In this document: positions 43,024-51,648 of the stretch, piece by piece
How the letters are laid out: every line of letters begins with the position of its first letter
How positions within the stretch are numbered: the first letter of the stretch is position 1
DNA from: AP-15 sp036008325
GTDB lineage: Bacteria > Pseudomonadota > Alphaproteobacteria > ATCC43930 > CGMCC-115725
Direction of reading: 5' to 3'
NCBI GenBank assembly: GCA_036008325.1
Contig: DASYNW010000088.1
Span: forward strand, 11,449-75,448
Length of the DNA stretch: 64,000 nucleotides
Made by a program: the position numbers and the translations under genes
Notes under the pieces: model-generated
Told to the model about the DNA's origin: nothing
The model's database searches: none
The model's input: the letters and a program-made list of their open reading frames with translations, nothing else

Positions 43024-44256
43024 ATGCGGCGATATAGTCTGGCCGGGACATGCGCCCTGGCTTTGACCCTGGCCCTAATGACGCTAATCAGTCCGCCGGC
43101 GGCAGCGATTGGCCTCGATCCGGCCTTTCATGAAGCATTGCTCGGCCCGCAGCGGGCCAGGGGTGTCCTTGTGTGGAGCCACGGCCGCTCGGTCGACGCC
43201 GAAGATTGGAAATCACCGACGCCGCCCTATCTTCGCATTTTGCGCGATTCAGGCTGGGATGTGCTTCGCTTCGACCGTCTGCGGAAAGACGACACCTTGA
43301 GCGGGAGCAGCCGTGTCCTGGCCGGGCTCGCGACCCAGCTCAAGCAGCGGGGCTATCGGCGCATCGTTCTGGCCGGCCAGTCCTTCGGCGCGTTTCTCTC
43401 CTTGATGGCGGCAGACGATACGGATGATGTCGACGCTGTGGTGGCGACTGCGCCAGCCGCGTTTGGCGACTTCGAGGACTACTACGACTCCTGGCGCCTG
43501 AATGCGACGCGCCTTTATCCATTGCTCCAGCAGGTCAGGCGGGCCCGCGTGATGCTGTTCTTTTTCCACGGCGACGACTTCGATCCGGGCGGGCGGGGCG
43601 AAAAGTCGCGCGTTATCCTTTCCCGTCGCGGCCTCGGCTTCGCCGTCGTCGATCAGCCAGCCTATCTCGTCGGCCACTGGATATCTTCGAGCGGGCTGTT
43701 TCTGCGCCGGTTCGGCGATTGCGTGCGCGATTTTGCCGATGACGACGGGCTGAAAGGCGAGTTTGTTTGCGAACCGGTGTGGGGAGAAGAACCAAGCGCC
43801 GAACTCCGCCTTCCCGCAGAACTCCTCCGCTCGAGGGTGGCAGCCACAGGACCGACCCAGCTGGCGGCCATCGGCGCCTCGGCGCCCGCATCAGTCACCG
43901 GACCCGAAATGGGCGACGACGTCGCGGCTCGGGATACGTGGTACGGCTTCTACCCGAACGGGCGGGAGGTTCTGATCGCGGTCGAGGCGGTGTATGGACG
44001 CGATCTGAGGGCGGTCTATGCCATCGGACCCGGTATCGATAAGAATGAGCCGGCCGAATGGAGCCGGCGCAGCGGGCGGATCATCGGCCATGAGCTGGTG
44101 TTCGCGCAAAAAGGCGACAGTACCTTGCGCTTTCGCGCGCGTTACGATGGCGGGGTCAATGTCACCTGGATCTCACCCGACGGCAAGACCAAGATGGATG
44201 CCCAGCTGCGGCGCATCGATCCATCCTCGTTGCCGATACGCGCCGCCCCGCGATGA
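43024..44256 (+). CDS. Secreted alpha/beta hydrolase-like protein
   Basis: 410 residues. The signal peptide is RRYSLAGTCALALTLALMTL...AAAIG. An alpha/beta-hydrolase core follows: GVLVWSHGRSVDAEDW (oxyanion region), RIVLAGQSFGAFLSLMA with the nucleophile elbow G-Q-S-F-G, and LVGHWISSSG with a candidate catalytic His. The last ~120 residues (from DTWYGFYPNGREVLIAVEAV) form an extra domain of beta-rich character with VNVTWISPDGKTKMDAQL. Periplasmic. Substrate unknown. Confidence 0.78.
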   Translation: MRRYSLAGTCALALTLALMTLISPPAAAIGLDPAFHEALLGPQRARGVLVWSHGRSVDAEDWKSPTPPYLRILRDSGWDVLRFDRLRKDDTLSGSSRVLAGLATQLKQRGYRRIVLAGQSFGAFLSLMAADDTDDVDAVVATAPAAFGDFEDYYDSWRLNATRLYPLLQQVRRARVMLFFFHGDDFDPGGRGEKSRVILSRRGLGFAVVDQPAYLVGHWISSSGLFLRRFGDCVRDFADDDGLKGEFVCEPVWGEEPSAELRLPAELLRSRVAATGPTQLAAIGASAPASVTGPEMGDDVAARDTWYGFYPNGREVLIAVEAVYGRDLRAVYAIGPGIDKNEPAEWSRRSGRIIGHELVFAQKGDSTLRFRARYDGGVNVTWISPDGKTKMDAQLRRIDPSSLPIRAAPR

Positions 44257-44260
44257 ACCC

Positions 44261-44737
44261 TCAGCGCCAAAAGCGGCCGCTGCCGCCGATCGCGACGACG
44301 ATCAGACCGAGCACCAGATTGATGGTCACGATTGTCCGGATCTGCGCGAGCTGCCGCCCGCCCTCTGCCCAATCCTTCCGCGCCACCGCCATCCGGAAAC
44401 GGCGCCACGGAGCGAAATAGAGATGAAGAAAAAGCAGCATCATCAGGATGCCCAGCCCTTGCATGATCTGGATATAAAGGGCGATCGAGTGAAAGCCGCC
44501 ATAGATCCCGAACACCAGCGCATAGCCGCTCGCCAACAGCAATATTATCGCAGCGATGACCCAGGCAAAGAATCGGCCCAGCACATTTGACCATAGCTCC
44601 AGCCGCGGCCCGGCTTCGAGCATCGCGGCGGCGGGCCGCAATACCTGATGGGCAAAGAACATGCCGCCGACCCAGACGACGGCCGCGAGAATGTGAACGA
44701 TCAATGCGCCGGTTGCAAACACCGCCATTTCGGCCAT
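44261..44737 (-). CDS. CopD-like integral membrane protein
   Basis: 158 residues, four membrane segments. HILAAVVWVGGMFFAHQVLRP at the N-terminus carries the H-x7-GGMxF pattern of the CopD/DUF2269-like superfamily. FFAWVIAAIILLLASGYALV, QIMQGLGILMMLLFLHLYF and TIVTINLVLGLIVVAIGG are the later helices. Its function is unknown; copper or haem links are seen in the wider family. It lies four bases downstream of the GST gene, so the two are probably co-transcribed. Confidence 0.72.
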   Translation of the reverse strand: MAEMAVFATGALIVHILAAVVWVGGMFFAHQVLRPAAAMLEAGPRLELWSNVLGRFFAWVIAAIILLLASGYALVFGIYGGFHSIALYIQIMQGLGILMMLLFLHLYFAPWRRFRMAVARKDWAEGGRQLAQIRTIVTINLVLGLIVVAIGGSGRFWR

Positions 44738-44741
44738 CGGT

Positions 44742-45437
44742 TCAACCGCCGTAAGCGCGGGTCATGCGCGCGAGCCCGTCGAACGCGTCGAGCAGGCGCC
44801 CGCGCCAGGCCGCGACCGGATCGTCGGCGGCTAGAAGCTCGAAATCGCTGATTGCGCGCGCCCATTGGAAGGCGCCGAAGACGACGTAATCGGCATAAGC
44901 CGGGGCGGCTCCGCCGAGAAATTGTTGGCGCTCGACGGTCCGTCGCAGCGGCGTGAGGCTCTCACGAAAAGCGGGCAGCCGCGCCTCGCGGTCCTTGACC
45001 ACTTCCTCGAGCGCGCGGCCAAACCGTTCCTCACGCGACCGCCGGAAATAATCGCGATCCGGACCAGCGGCGTGCCGGCAGATGTCGAGAACGACAAACC
45101 CGACCAGCGCCGGCTGCACCACCGTTTCAGTCCAGTTTTGCACAAAGGTGGTCAGCGCCCGCCCAGTCTCGCCGCCGAACAGCGAGGGGCGGTCCGCGTA
45201 ATGCGATTCGAGATAGCCGGCGATGGCCGAAGAATCGTGGACCACCCTGCCGTCATCGACGATGACCGGGACCCGTCCGGCGTTGGGCTGCGGCAGCTTG
45301 TCCTTCTCGGTGAAGCGCCAAGGTTTGGTCTCGACCTCTAGACCCTTATGCGCGAGCGCCATCCTGATGCGCCAGCAGAATGGGCTGAAGCGGCGGTCCT
45401 CCTCGGCGCCGGCAAGATCGTAAAGGATAATGGCCAA
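44742..45437 (-). CDS. Glutathione S-transferase family protein
   Basis: 231 residues from a TTG at 45437 with GGAGGAG directly upstream. The thioredoxin-fold N-domain starts MAIILYDLAGAEEDRRFSPF and carries GRVPVIVDDGRVVHDSSAIAGYL, the cis-Pro and glutathione gamma-Glu binding Asp-Ser. The all-helical C-domain ends ISDFELLAADDPVAAWRGRLLDAF. The active-site region FSPFCWRIRMALAHKG resembles beta-etherase/LigE-like or plant-type GSTs, with Ser or Cys as catalytic residue. Confidence 0.85.
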   Translation of the reverse strand: MAIILYDLAGAEEDRRFSPFCWRIRMALAHKGLEVETKPWRFTEKDKLPQPNAGRVPVIVDDGRVVHDSSAIAGYLESHYADRPSLFGGETGRALTTFVQNWTETVVQPALVGFVVLDICRHAAGPDRDYFRRSREERFGRALEEVVKDREARLPAFRESLTPLRRTVERQQFLGGAAPAYADYVVFGAFQWARAISDFELLAADDPVAAWRGRLLDAFDGLARMTRAYGG

Positions 45438-45585
45438 CTTCTCCTCCGTCCGTGTCCGGCGTGCGGGTGACCGATATAGCCGCGTGCCGCTCCAGCGCAA
45501 AGCTCCGCGACTGCGGCCCGGGGCCGCGTTGTTGCCGTCGGCGGCGAAAATGATATAACCCGCCATTCCTTCGAGGAGTAAGCGG

Positions 45586-46044
45586 GTGCCTACCGTCTTC
45601 GTGCTCAACGGCCCCAATCTGAACCTGCTCGGGGTCCGCGAACCGTCGGTCTATGGTCATGATACATTGGCCGATATCGAGGCGCGCTGTTTAGTTCGCG
45701 CCGCCGCGCTCGATGTGCAAATCGAATTTCGCCAGACCAATCACGAAGGCCAGCTTGTCGACTGGGTTCAGGAGGCGCGCGAATCGGCCGACGGGATCGT
45801 GCTGAACGCCGGCGCGCTGACCCACACCTCGATCGCGCTACTTGACGCGTTATCGGCCGTCGGTTTGCCGGTGATCGAGGTGCATCTGTCAAACATCTTT
45901 CGCCGCGAACGCTTTCGCCACCATTCCTATGTGAGCCTCGCGGCGCGCGGCGTGATCTGCGGTTTGGGCGCGCAGGGATACGAGTTGGCGCTTGAGGCCT
46001 TAGCGAGCCTCGTCGAGGACGAGCCGGGCGAGGGCGATCGGTGA
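45586..46044 (+). CDS. aroQ: Type II 3-dehydroquinate dehydratase
   Basis: 152-residue dodecameric shikimate-pathway enzyme. The N-terminal LNGPNLNLLGVREPSVYG carries the catalytic Tyr and a flexible loop, NAGALTHTSIALLDAL the substrate-binding Asn, and EVHLSNIFRRERFRHHS the catalytic His. GTG start at 45586. Its stop overlaps the accB start, the usual aroQ-accB-accC order of proteobacteria. Confidence 0.96.
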   Translation: MPTVFVLNGPNLNLLGVREPSVYGHDTLADIEARCLVRAAALDVQIEFRQTNHEGQLVDWVQEARESADGIVLNAGALTHTSIALLDALSAVGLPVIEVHLSNIFRRERFRHHSYVSLAARGVICGLGAQGYELALEALASLVEDEPGEGDR

Positions 46045-46499
46045 GGTTCGGCGGCCGGCGTCCGCCCGCATCGCCCGACCCCGACCTGATCCGCGCGCTC
46101 GCCCGGCTGCTGGCCGAAAATGATTTGATCGAGATCGAGTACGCGGTCGGCGATCGCCGGGTTCGCGTGACCCGTAGTCCGGCCGCGACGACGGCTAGTG
46201 CGGGATCGGTCGCCCCCACTGGGGTTGACGCACCGAGCGACGGGCCGGGCAGCATGGTCGGGCATCCCGGAGCGGTTACGGCGCCAATGGTCGGGACGAC
46301 TTATCTGGCGCCCCAGCCCGGAGCCCCCGCCCTTGTTCGGCTAGGTGAGACGGTCATTGCAGGTCAACCGCTGCTGATCATCGAGGCGATGAAGGTCATG
46401 AACGAGATTCGGGCGCCCATGGCGGGCCGGATCGCTCAAATCCTGGTCGCCGACGCGCAGCCGGTCGAATATGGCGCGATATTGATGGTGATCGAATAG
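46041..46499 (+). CDS. accB: Acetyl-CoA carboxylase biotin carboxyl carrier protein
   Basis: 152 residues. After a charged N-terminus (LIRALARLLAENDLIEIEYA) and an Ala/Pro/Gly linker, the biotinyl domain begins TAPMVGTTYLAPQPGAPA and carries the biotin lysine in IIEAMKVMNEIRAP. GTG at 46041 overlaps the aroQ stop by four bases. It works with AccC (next gene); the carboxyltransferase genes accA and accD are not in the window. Confidence 0.95.
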   Translation: MRFGGRRPPASPDPDLIRALARLLAENDLIEIEYAVGDRRVRVTRSPAATTASAGSVAPTGVDAPSDGPGSMVGHPGAVTAPMVGTTYLAPQPGAPALVRLGETVIAGQPLLIIEAMKVMNEIRAPMAGRIAQILVADAQPVEYGAILMVIE

Positions 46500-46512
46500 T
46501 GTTGCGCCTGCG

Positions 46513-47856
46513 ATGTTCGAAAAGGTGTTGATCGCCAATCGCGGCGAGATCGCGCTCAGGATCCACCGCGCCTGCCGCGAGATGGGGATCAAGACGGTTG
46601 CCGTTCACTCCACGGCCGATGCACGCGCGATGCATGTGCGGCTCGCCGACGAGAGCGTGTGCATCGGGCCCTCAGCCGCGCGCGACAGCTATATGAACGT
46701 GTCGGCGATCCTTACCGCGGCGGAGATCACCGCCGCCGACGCAATTCATCCGGGGCTCGGCTTCCTGGCGGAGGACGCCGACTTCGCCGCCGCCGTCGAG
46801 GAGCATGGGTTCACCTTTATCGGCCCTGCGCCCGAACACATTCGACTGATGGGCGACAAGGTCGCGGCCAAGGCGGCGGCGGCTCGGCTCGGTATTCCGA
46901 CGGTGCCGGGCTCCAAGGGCGCGGTGGCCGATCCAGTCGCGGCCGCAGCCGCAGCTGAGGCGATCGGCTATCCGGTGCTGATCAAGGCGGCGGCGGGCGG
47001 CGGCGGGCGCGGCATGAAAGTTGCCCGCGACAGGGCCGAGCTGTCGCGGATGCTGCCGGCGGCGCAGCACGAGGCAAGCGCGTTTTTCGGGCGCGGCGAT
47101 GTCTATCTGGAACGGTGGCTCGAGCGGCCGCGGCACATCGAAATTCAGATCCTCGGCGATGGCCAGGGCGGGGTCGTTCACCTGGGCGAGCGTGACTGCT
47201 CGTTGCAACGCGCGCATCAGAAGGTGCTCGAAGAAACGCCCTCGCCGGCGCTCAACCCCGACGAGCGCGACCGGCTAGGCGCGCTCGCCGTCTCGGCGCT
47301 GCGCGAGATCGGGTATCGAAGTCTCGGCACCCTCGAATTCCTCTGCCAGGACGGGGAATTCTTCTTTATCGAGATGAACACCCGGCTGCAGGTCGAGCAT
47401 CCAATTACCGAAATGATCAGCGGCATCGATATTGTGCGCGAGCAGCTGCGCATCGCCGACGGCGCCCCGCTCGGCTATCGCCAGGCTGAGATCCGGCTTT
47501 CCGGCCATGCCATCGAATGCCGAATCAACGCCGAAAACCCCGAGACGTTTCGGCCGTCGCCGGGCCGGGTCACCGATTATCACGCGCCGGGAGGCCTCGG
47601 CGTTCGCGTCGACAGCGCGCTTTACCAAGGGTACGAGGTGCCCCCTTACTATGACAGCCTGATCTCCAAGCTGATCATCCACGGGAGAACCCGCAACGAA
47701 TGCCTGATGCGGCTGCGCCGGGCACTCGACGAATATGTGATCGGTGGCATCGAGACTACCATTCCGCTGCATCAGCGCCTGGTCAACGCCGCCGATTTCA
47801 TCAACGGCGACTACGATATCCATTGGCTCGAGCGCTTCATGGGGCGCTCTGGATGA
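46513..47856 (+). CDS. accC: Acetyl-CoA carboxylase biotin carboxylase subunit
   Basis: 447-residue ATP-grasp enzyme carboxylating biotin on AccB. Start MFEKVLIANRGEIALRIHRA is invariant in the family. The glycine-rich ATP lid AAAGGGGRGMKVAR, the metal/bicarbonate site FFIEMNTRLQVEHPITEM and the C-terminal PYYDSLISKLI are intact. It starts 13 bases after accB and overlaps aat by four. Confidence 0.97.
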   Translation: MFEKVLIANRGEIALRIHRACREMGIKTVAVHSTADARAMHVRLADESVCIGPSAARDSYMNVSAILTAAEITAADAIHPGLGFLAEDADFAAAVEEHGFTFIGPAPEHIRLMGDKVAAKAAAARLGIPTVPGSKGAVADPVAAAAAAEAIGYPVLIKAAAGGGGRGMKVARDRAELSRMLPAAQHEASAFFGRGDVYLERWLERPRHIEIQILGDGQGGVVHLGERDCSLQRAHQKVLEETPSPALNPDERDRLGALAVSALREIGYRSLGTLEFLCQDGEFFFIEMNTRLQVEHPITEMISGIDIVREQLRIADGAPLGYRQAEIRLSGHAIECRINAENPETFRPSPGRVTDYHAPGGLGVRVDSALYQGYEVPPYYDSLISKLIIHGRTRNECLMRLRRALDEYVIGGIETTIPLHQRLVNAADFINGDYDIHWLERFMGRSG

Positions 47857-48524
47857 GTTCGGGCGGGGCAAGAATTTCCCCCGAGCTCCTGCTCGCCGCC
47901 TATGCCGCCGGAATCTTTCCGATGGCTGACTCGGCCGACGATCCCGAACTCTTCTGGGTCGATCCGCGCCGCCGCGGGATTCTTCCGCTCGACGCCTTTC
48001 ACCTGTCGCATCGACTGCGCCGCGTGCTGCGTCAGGGACGCTTCGAGATCCGCTGCGACAGCGCCTTCGACGCAGTTACCCGCGGCTGCGCCGAAGCGGC
48101 CGAAAAGCGCCCAAATACCTGGATCAACCACGAAATCCTGCGGCTTTATGGGGCGCTTTTCGCCCGTGGCGCGGCCCACAGTGTCGAATGCCATCGCGCC
48201 GGCATGCTGGTGGGCGGCTTGTACGGCGTGTCGATCGGCGGCGCCTTTTTTGGGGAAAGCATGTTCAGCCGCGAGACCGACGCGAGCAAGGTGGCCCTGG
48301 TTCACTTGATCGCCCGGCTACGGCTCGGCGGCTATCGCCTGCTCGACATCCAGTTCCTGACCCCGCATCTGGCGCGCTTTGGCGCGATCGAGATTTCGCG
48401 AGCTCGTTATCGTCGGTTGTTGGCTTCAGCGCTCGCCTATCGCGCGTCGTTTCCGCTTGCGCTGCCGGAAGATTCGGGCGGCGACCCGCTCGCCCTCTTA
48501 CAGTCGAGCAGGATCACATCATAG
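47853..48524 (+). CDS. aat: Leucyl/phenylalanyl-tRNA-protein transferase
   Basis: 223-residue N-end-rule enzyme that adds Leu or Phe to proteins with basic N-termini. ISPELLLAAYAAGIFPMADS, FWVDPRRRGILPLDAFH, NTWINHEILRLYGAL and GGLYGVSIGGAFFGESMFSR are the conserved blocks. ATG at 47853 overlaps accC (ATGA). The last ~25 residues lie beyond the conserved core, and the 3' 88 bases overlap the convergent DUF2155 gene. Confidence 0.94.
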   Translation: MSSGGARISPELLLAAYAAGIFPMADSADDPELFWVDPRRRGILPLDAFHLSHRLRRVLRQGRFEIRCDSAFDAVTRGCAEAAEKRPNTWINHEILRLYGALFARGAAHSVECHRAGMLVGGLYGVSIGGAFFGESMFSRETDASKVALVHLIARLRLGGYRLLDIQFLTPHLARFGAIEISRARYRRLLASALAYRASFPLALPEDSGGDPLALLQSSRITS

Positions 48525-48913
48525 ACCGGATTTTCGAGCGACGACAGCGCCGGGCTCTGGGCAAACATCCACCCGCTAAACCGGCGGATGCTGTCCTCGC
48601 CGGGGCGCAGCTCGTCGATCTGGAGAAACGCGGCGCTCTCCGGCCGGTCCTCGGGCGGGTTCCTCTCGCAGTCGCGCACGATGATCGACAGGCTGCCAAA
48701 GCGCACGGTCTTGCCGACCGGCGCCTCAATCTCAGAGACGCGGGCGGTGATCTTGTCGAGCCCTTGCAGCACCGCCATGGGCTCCGAGATCATGTCCGAC
48801 TCCGCGACGCCGACGGTCGTGATCGCCTGCATTGCCCCAAGCATGAGCGCGGACGCAAGAACCCCGCGGCGACCCCACCTCCAGCCTCGCGGCCGGGGTG
48901 CGCGCTCACCCAA
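48437..48913 (-). CDS. DUF2155 domain protein
   Basis: About 158 residues from a TTG at 48913 (an ATG at 48844 would remove the signal peptide). A hydrophobic N-terminus (GVLASALMLGAMQAITTVGV) suggests export. The DUF2155 core runs from AVLQGLDKITARVSEIEAPV through FGSLSIIVRDCERNPPEDRP to RFSGWMFAQSPALSSLENPV and ends in VYDVILLDCK. The conserved Cys residues are present. A further ~19 residues of Ser/Gly-rich tail overlap the end of aat. In many relatives this gene follows aat on the same strand, but here it is inverted. Confidence 0.85.
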   Translation of the reverse strand: MGERAPRPRGWRWGRRGVLASALMLGAMQAITTVGVAESDMISEPMAVLQGLDKITARVSEIEAPVGKTVRFGSLSIIVRDCERNPPEDRPESAAFLQIDELRPGEDSIRRFSGWMFAQSPALSSLENPVYDVILLDCKRASGSPPESSGSASGNDAR

Positions 48914-49811
48914 CTCTTTGCGCCCGTGCTTCGCGCTCGGCGATCGCCGCTTCTCGTTCGACCATCTGGCGTGCGCGCTCGACCACGGGCACATCGATCA
49001 TCTTGCCGTCGACGGTGACCGCGCCCACGCCCTCGGCCAGCGCCTTGTCATAAACAGCGAGCACTCGTCGGGCATGGTCGATCTGATCGGCATTGGGCCG
49101 GAACTCCTCGTTCAGGATCGCCACCTGGCTTGGATGGATGACCGATGCTCCAATAAAGCCGAACCGTCGGGAGCGGCGGATAGTCTGGCGAAAGCCATCG
49201 AGATCGTGAAACTCGGCGATCGAACCGATGAAGCCTAGCGGCATAATGCCGGCGGCGCGGGCGGCGAACACCGCCATCTGCTTCGGCATCGACAGCGCTT
49301 CCGCCTCGGGCAAGATGCCAGCCGACGTGGCGAAATCCTCGGCACCGAGGTTGAGGGCGCAGAGCCTTGGATGGGCGTGCGCGATCTCGGCGATGTGGAA
49401 AAATGCCGCCGCGGTCTCGACCATCGCGATGAGGCGCGTCGTACCGACGGTCACGCCGCGTTCGCCCTCGACCTCGTCGACGATCTCGGCAATCAGGCGA
49501 ACATGCGCTGCATTCTCGGTTTTGGGCAGGGCCAACGCCATCACGCGCGGCCCGATCGCCGCCTCGATGTCGCGAACCGCCATGCGCAACGGTCTGTTGA
49601 TTCGTACGACGACGTCTGCACCGCCGCGCGACACGATTTCGGCCGCCTCCGGCACCAGCCCCCTCGCCCGTTCCTTCTCCGTGGCGGCGACGCTGTCCTC
49701 GAGATCGAGGATGATCGCGTCGGCACCGCGCCTGGCCGCCCCGTCGACAAATCGCTGGGCGGTTACCGGAACGAACAGCAGCGAGCGCCACACCGGCAGC
49801 TTGTCGGTCAC
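48906..49811 (-). CDS. CitE-like CoA-ester lyase (HpcH/HpaI family)
   Basis: 301-residue TIM-barrel aldolase. Start WRSLLFVPVTAQRFVDGAARRGADAIILDLEDSV contains the acidic metal-binding DLEDSV; VVVRINRP follows, then LIAMVETAAAFFHIAEIAH with the metal-ligand Glu, and NLGAEDFATSAGI with Asp. It cleaves a 3-hydroxyacyl-CoA such as malyl- or citramalyl-CoA in known relatives, and which one is unknown here. Its ATG overlaps the stop of the upstream CoA-transferase gene, so the two work as an activation/cleavage pair. Confidence 0.88.
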   Translation of the reverse strand: MTDKLPVWRSLLFVPVTAQRFVDGAARRGADAIILDLEDSVAATEKERARGLVPEAAEIVSRGGADVVVRINRPLRMAVRDIEAAIGPRVMALALPKTENAAHVRLIAEIVDEVEGERGVTVGTTRLIAMVETAAAFFHIAEIAHAHPRLCALNLGAEDFATSAGILPEAEALSMPKQMAVFAARAAGIMPLGFIGSIAEFHDLDGFRQTIRRSRRFGFIGASVIHPSQVAILNEEFRPNADQIDHARRVLAVYDKALAEGVGAVTVDGKMIDVPVVERARQMVEREAAIAEREARAQRVG

Positions 49812-51043
49812 GGCACACCTCCCAGAAAGACCACGCCCTGCTTCTCCAGCCCGTCGAGGGCATCGCGGTCGAGACCGAGCTCAGCCAGGATCGCCGCGGT
49901 GTGCTCGCCGAGGGATGGAGCCGGTCGGCGCAGCCTGCCAGGGGTGCCGGACAGGCGCGAGATTACGTTGTGCATCGGCAGATGTCCCAGCTCAGCGTCC
50001 GGAAGATCGACCAGGATCTCGCGTGCGATCACATGCGGATCTGCGATGAATTGATCAATGTCGTAGACCGGCGCCGCGGTCACTTCGGCCCGCCCGAAGG
50101 CCTCCATATTCTCGGCGAGGGTGCGCGCTTCGATAAAAGCGACAATCGGCGCCTCGCACGCCTCGGCGTTTTTGACCCGCTCGGTGTTGGTGCGAAAACG
50201 CGGATCGGCGATCATGTCGTCACGGCCGATCGCGCGGAATAGGCGCTCGGCCATCGCCTGGATCGACGCGGAAATCCCGACATAGCGGCCATCCTTGGTC
50301 CGGAACACATTGCGCGGCGATGTCGTCTCCGATCGGCTGCCGGTGCGCTCGCGCACCTGCCCGGTCAAGCCGTAGATCGCCGCCTCGGTGGCGATGAACG
50401 AAAACAGCGGATCGAGCAGCGGCAGATCGATCACCTGGCCTTTGCCGCCCTTGACCTCGATTTCGCGCAGCGCCACGAGCACGGCGGTCGCGCCGTAGAG
50501 GCCGGCGACCATGTCAGCGAGCGCGGTCGGCGGCAAAACCGGCTCGCGATCGGCAAAGCCGGTGCGCGCGGCATAGCCCGACATGCTCTCGACCAAGGTG
50601 CCAAAGCCAGGGCGGTCGCGGTAGGGTCCGTCCTGCCCCCAGCCAGAGACCCGCAGAATGATCAGGCCGGGGTTGCGCCGATGCAGGCTTTCGGGACCGA
50701 GGCCCATCGTTTCGAGTGTCCCCGGCCGGAAATTTTCGATCAGAACCCGGGCGCCGCCGACCAGATCGGACAACAATTCGCGACCGCGCGCGTCGCGAAG
50801 GTTCAACGCCACGCTCTTCTTGTTTCGCGAGTAGACCTTCCAGTGGACGCTAACCCCGTTTGTCTGCCAGGCGCGCAGCGGGTCGCCTCGCTTCGGATCC
50901 TCGATCTTGATGACCTCAGCACCGAAATCGGCGAGCTGCAGGCTGACCATATTGCCGGAGACGAGCCTCGACAGGTCGATGACCCGCACCCCGTCGAGCG
51001 GACACGCCAACTGCGGTTGAAAAGCCTTCTCGGGCACGCCCAT
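49808..51043 (-). CDS. Family III CoA-transferase (CaiB/BaiF)
   Basis: 411 residues. LDGVRVIDLSRLVSGNMVSLQLADFGAEVIKIE is the conserved N-terminal block. The catalytic Asp lies in the LPPTALADMVAGLYGA segment (ADMVAGLY). LGHLPMHNVISRLSGTPG and the closing SLGEHTAAILAELG are family-typical. It moves CoA between carboxylic acids. ATG at 51043. Operon with the CitE-like lyase downstream and possibly the DUF2155 gene. Confidence 0.92.
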   Translation of the reverse strand: MGVPEKAFQPQLACPLDGVRVIDLSRLVSGNMVSLQLADFGAEVIKIEDPKRGDPLRAWQTNGVSVHWKVYSRNKKSVALNLRDARGRELLSDLVGGARVLIENFRPGTLETMGLGPESLHRRNPGLIILRVSGWGQDGPYRDRPGFGTLVESMSGYAARTGFADREPVLPPTALADMVAGLYGATAVLVALREIEVKGGKGQVIDLPLLDPLFSFIATEAAIYGLTGQVRERTGSRSETTSPRNVFRTKDGRYVGISASIQAMAERLFRAIGRDDMIADPRFRTNTERVKNAEACEAPIVAFIEARTLAENMEAFGRAEVTAAPVYDIDQFIADPHVIAREILVDLPDAELGHLPMHNVISRLSGTPGRLRRPAPSLGEHTAAILAELGLDRDALDGLEKQGVVFLGGVP

Positions 51044-51648
51044 CGCCCCACCGTTCCCGATTACCGGTCCGTCAGCTTATCCCCGCCCAGGCCGGAAACA
51101 AAGAGTGGGCCGCGCGGATCGGGATCACATCAGCTTTGCGCCTGAGAGTTAATTTTGCTGATCCGCTGTGAAGCAGTTCACACACTGGAGCGCCAATCTC
51201 CCGGTAACCATGGCGGCATCGCGGCGGATCCAGCCGCCGGTATAGAAAGTCCGCCATGGTCCGCATCGATCCAGCGCAACTCGCCGATGTGAACAATTCG
51301 GGAAGATGCGAGCTCACGGTCGACAGCCGTCCCCACATTGATCCTGCGCCCGAGCGGCCGCGGTCGCTGCGGGGATGTAGGCAAAAGTTGCGGCGTCATA
51401 ATCCGGCAAAACACCCTGGCAAATCTCGCCATCGCAAGCTTTCCAACGGAGGACCAGCTTCAAGCACGGTCGCCGAGAGCGCCATTTCTCGAGGTCAGAC
51501 AGATTAAGCTATCCCACCCTCTCCACCAGCAACAGGCCTTCGTGAAATGGATGGACATCGCTCTCGTGAAACGATATGTTAACTACCTATGGTTAGGATT
51601 AACTACGACCCCGCCGGCTTGGGTTGCCGGCATGATCCGGAGGCTCCT
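51044..51648. other. Intergenic region upstream of ctrA
   Basis: 605 bases between the divergent CoA-transferase and ctrA. Open frames across it have no family character. Its right end (51570-51610) is an AT-rich island with two TTAAC repeats, annotated separately. Long leaders upstream of ctrA with several promoters are known from Caulobacter. I saw no GANTC methylation site in it. Confidence 0.5.
51579..51603. promoter_or_regulatory. TTAAC repeats, candidate CtrA-type control site
   Basis: TTAAC at 51579-51583 and 51599-51603 are 20 bp apart. Between them TATGGTTAG (51588-51596) on the opposite strand reads CTAACCAT, seven of eight bases of the CtrA half-site TTAACCAT. The canonical TTAA-N7-TTAA is not met. 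It lies 46-70 bases before the ctrA ATG, where an autoregulatory site would be expected. Confidence 0.4.

Noticed and set aside
51256..51507. Open frames between the CoA-transferase and ctrA genes
   Set aside because: No ribosome site, no motif and basic low-complexity translation; treated as leader DNA of ctrA.
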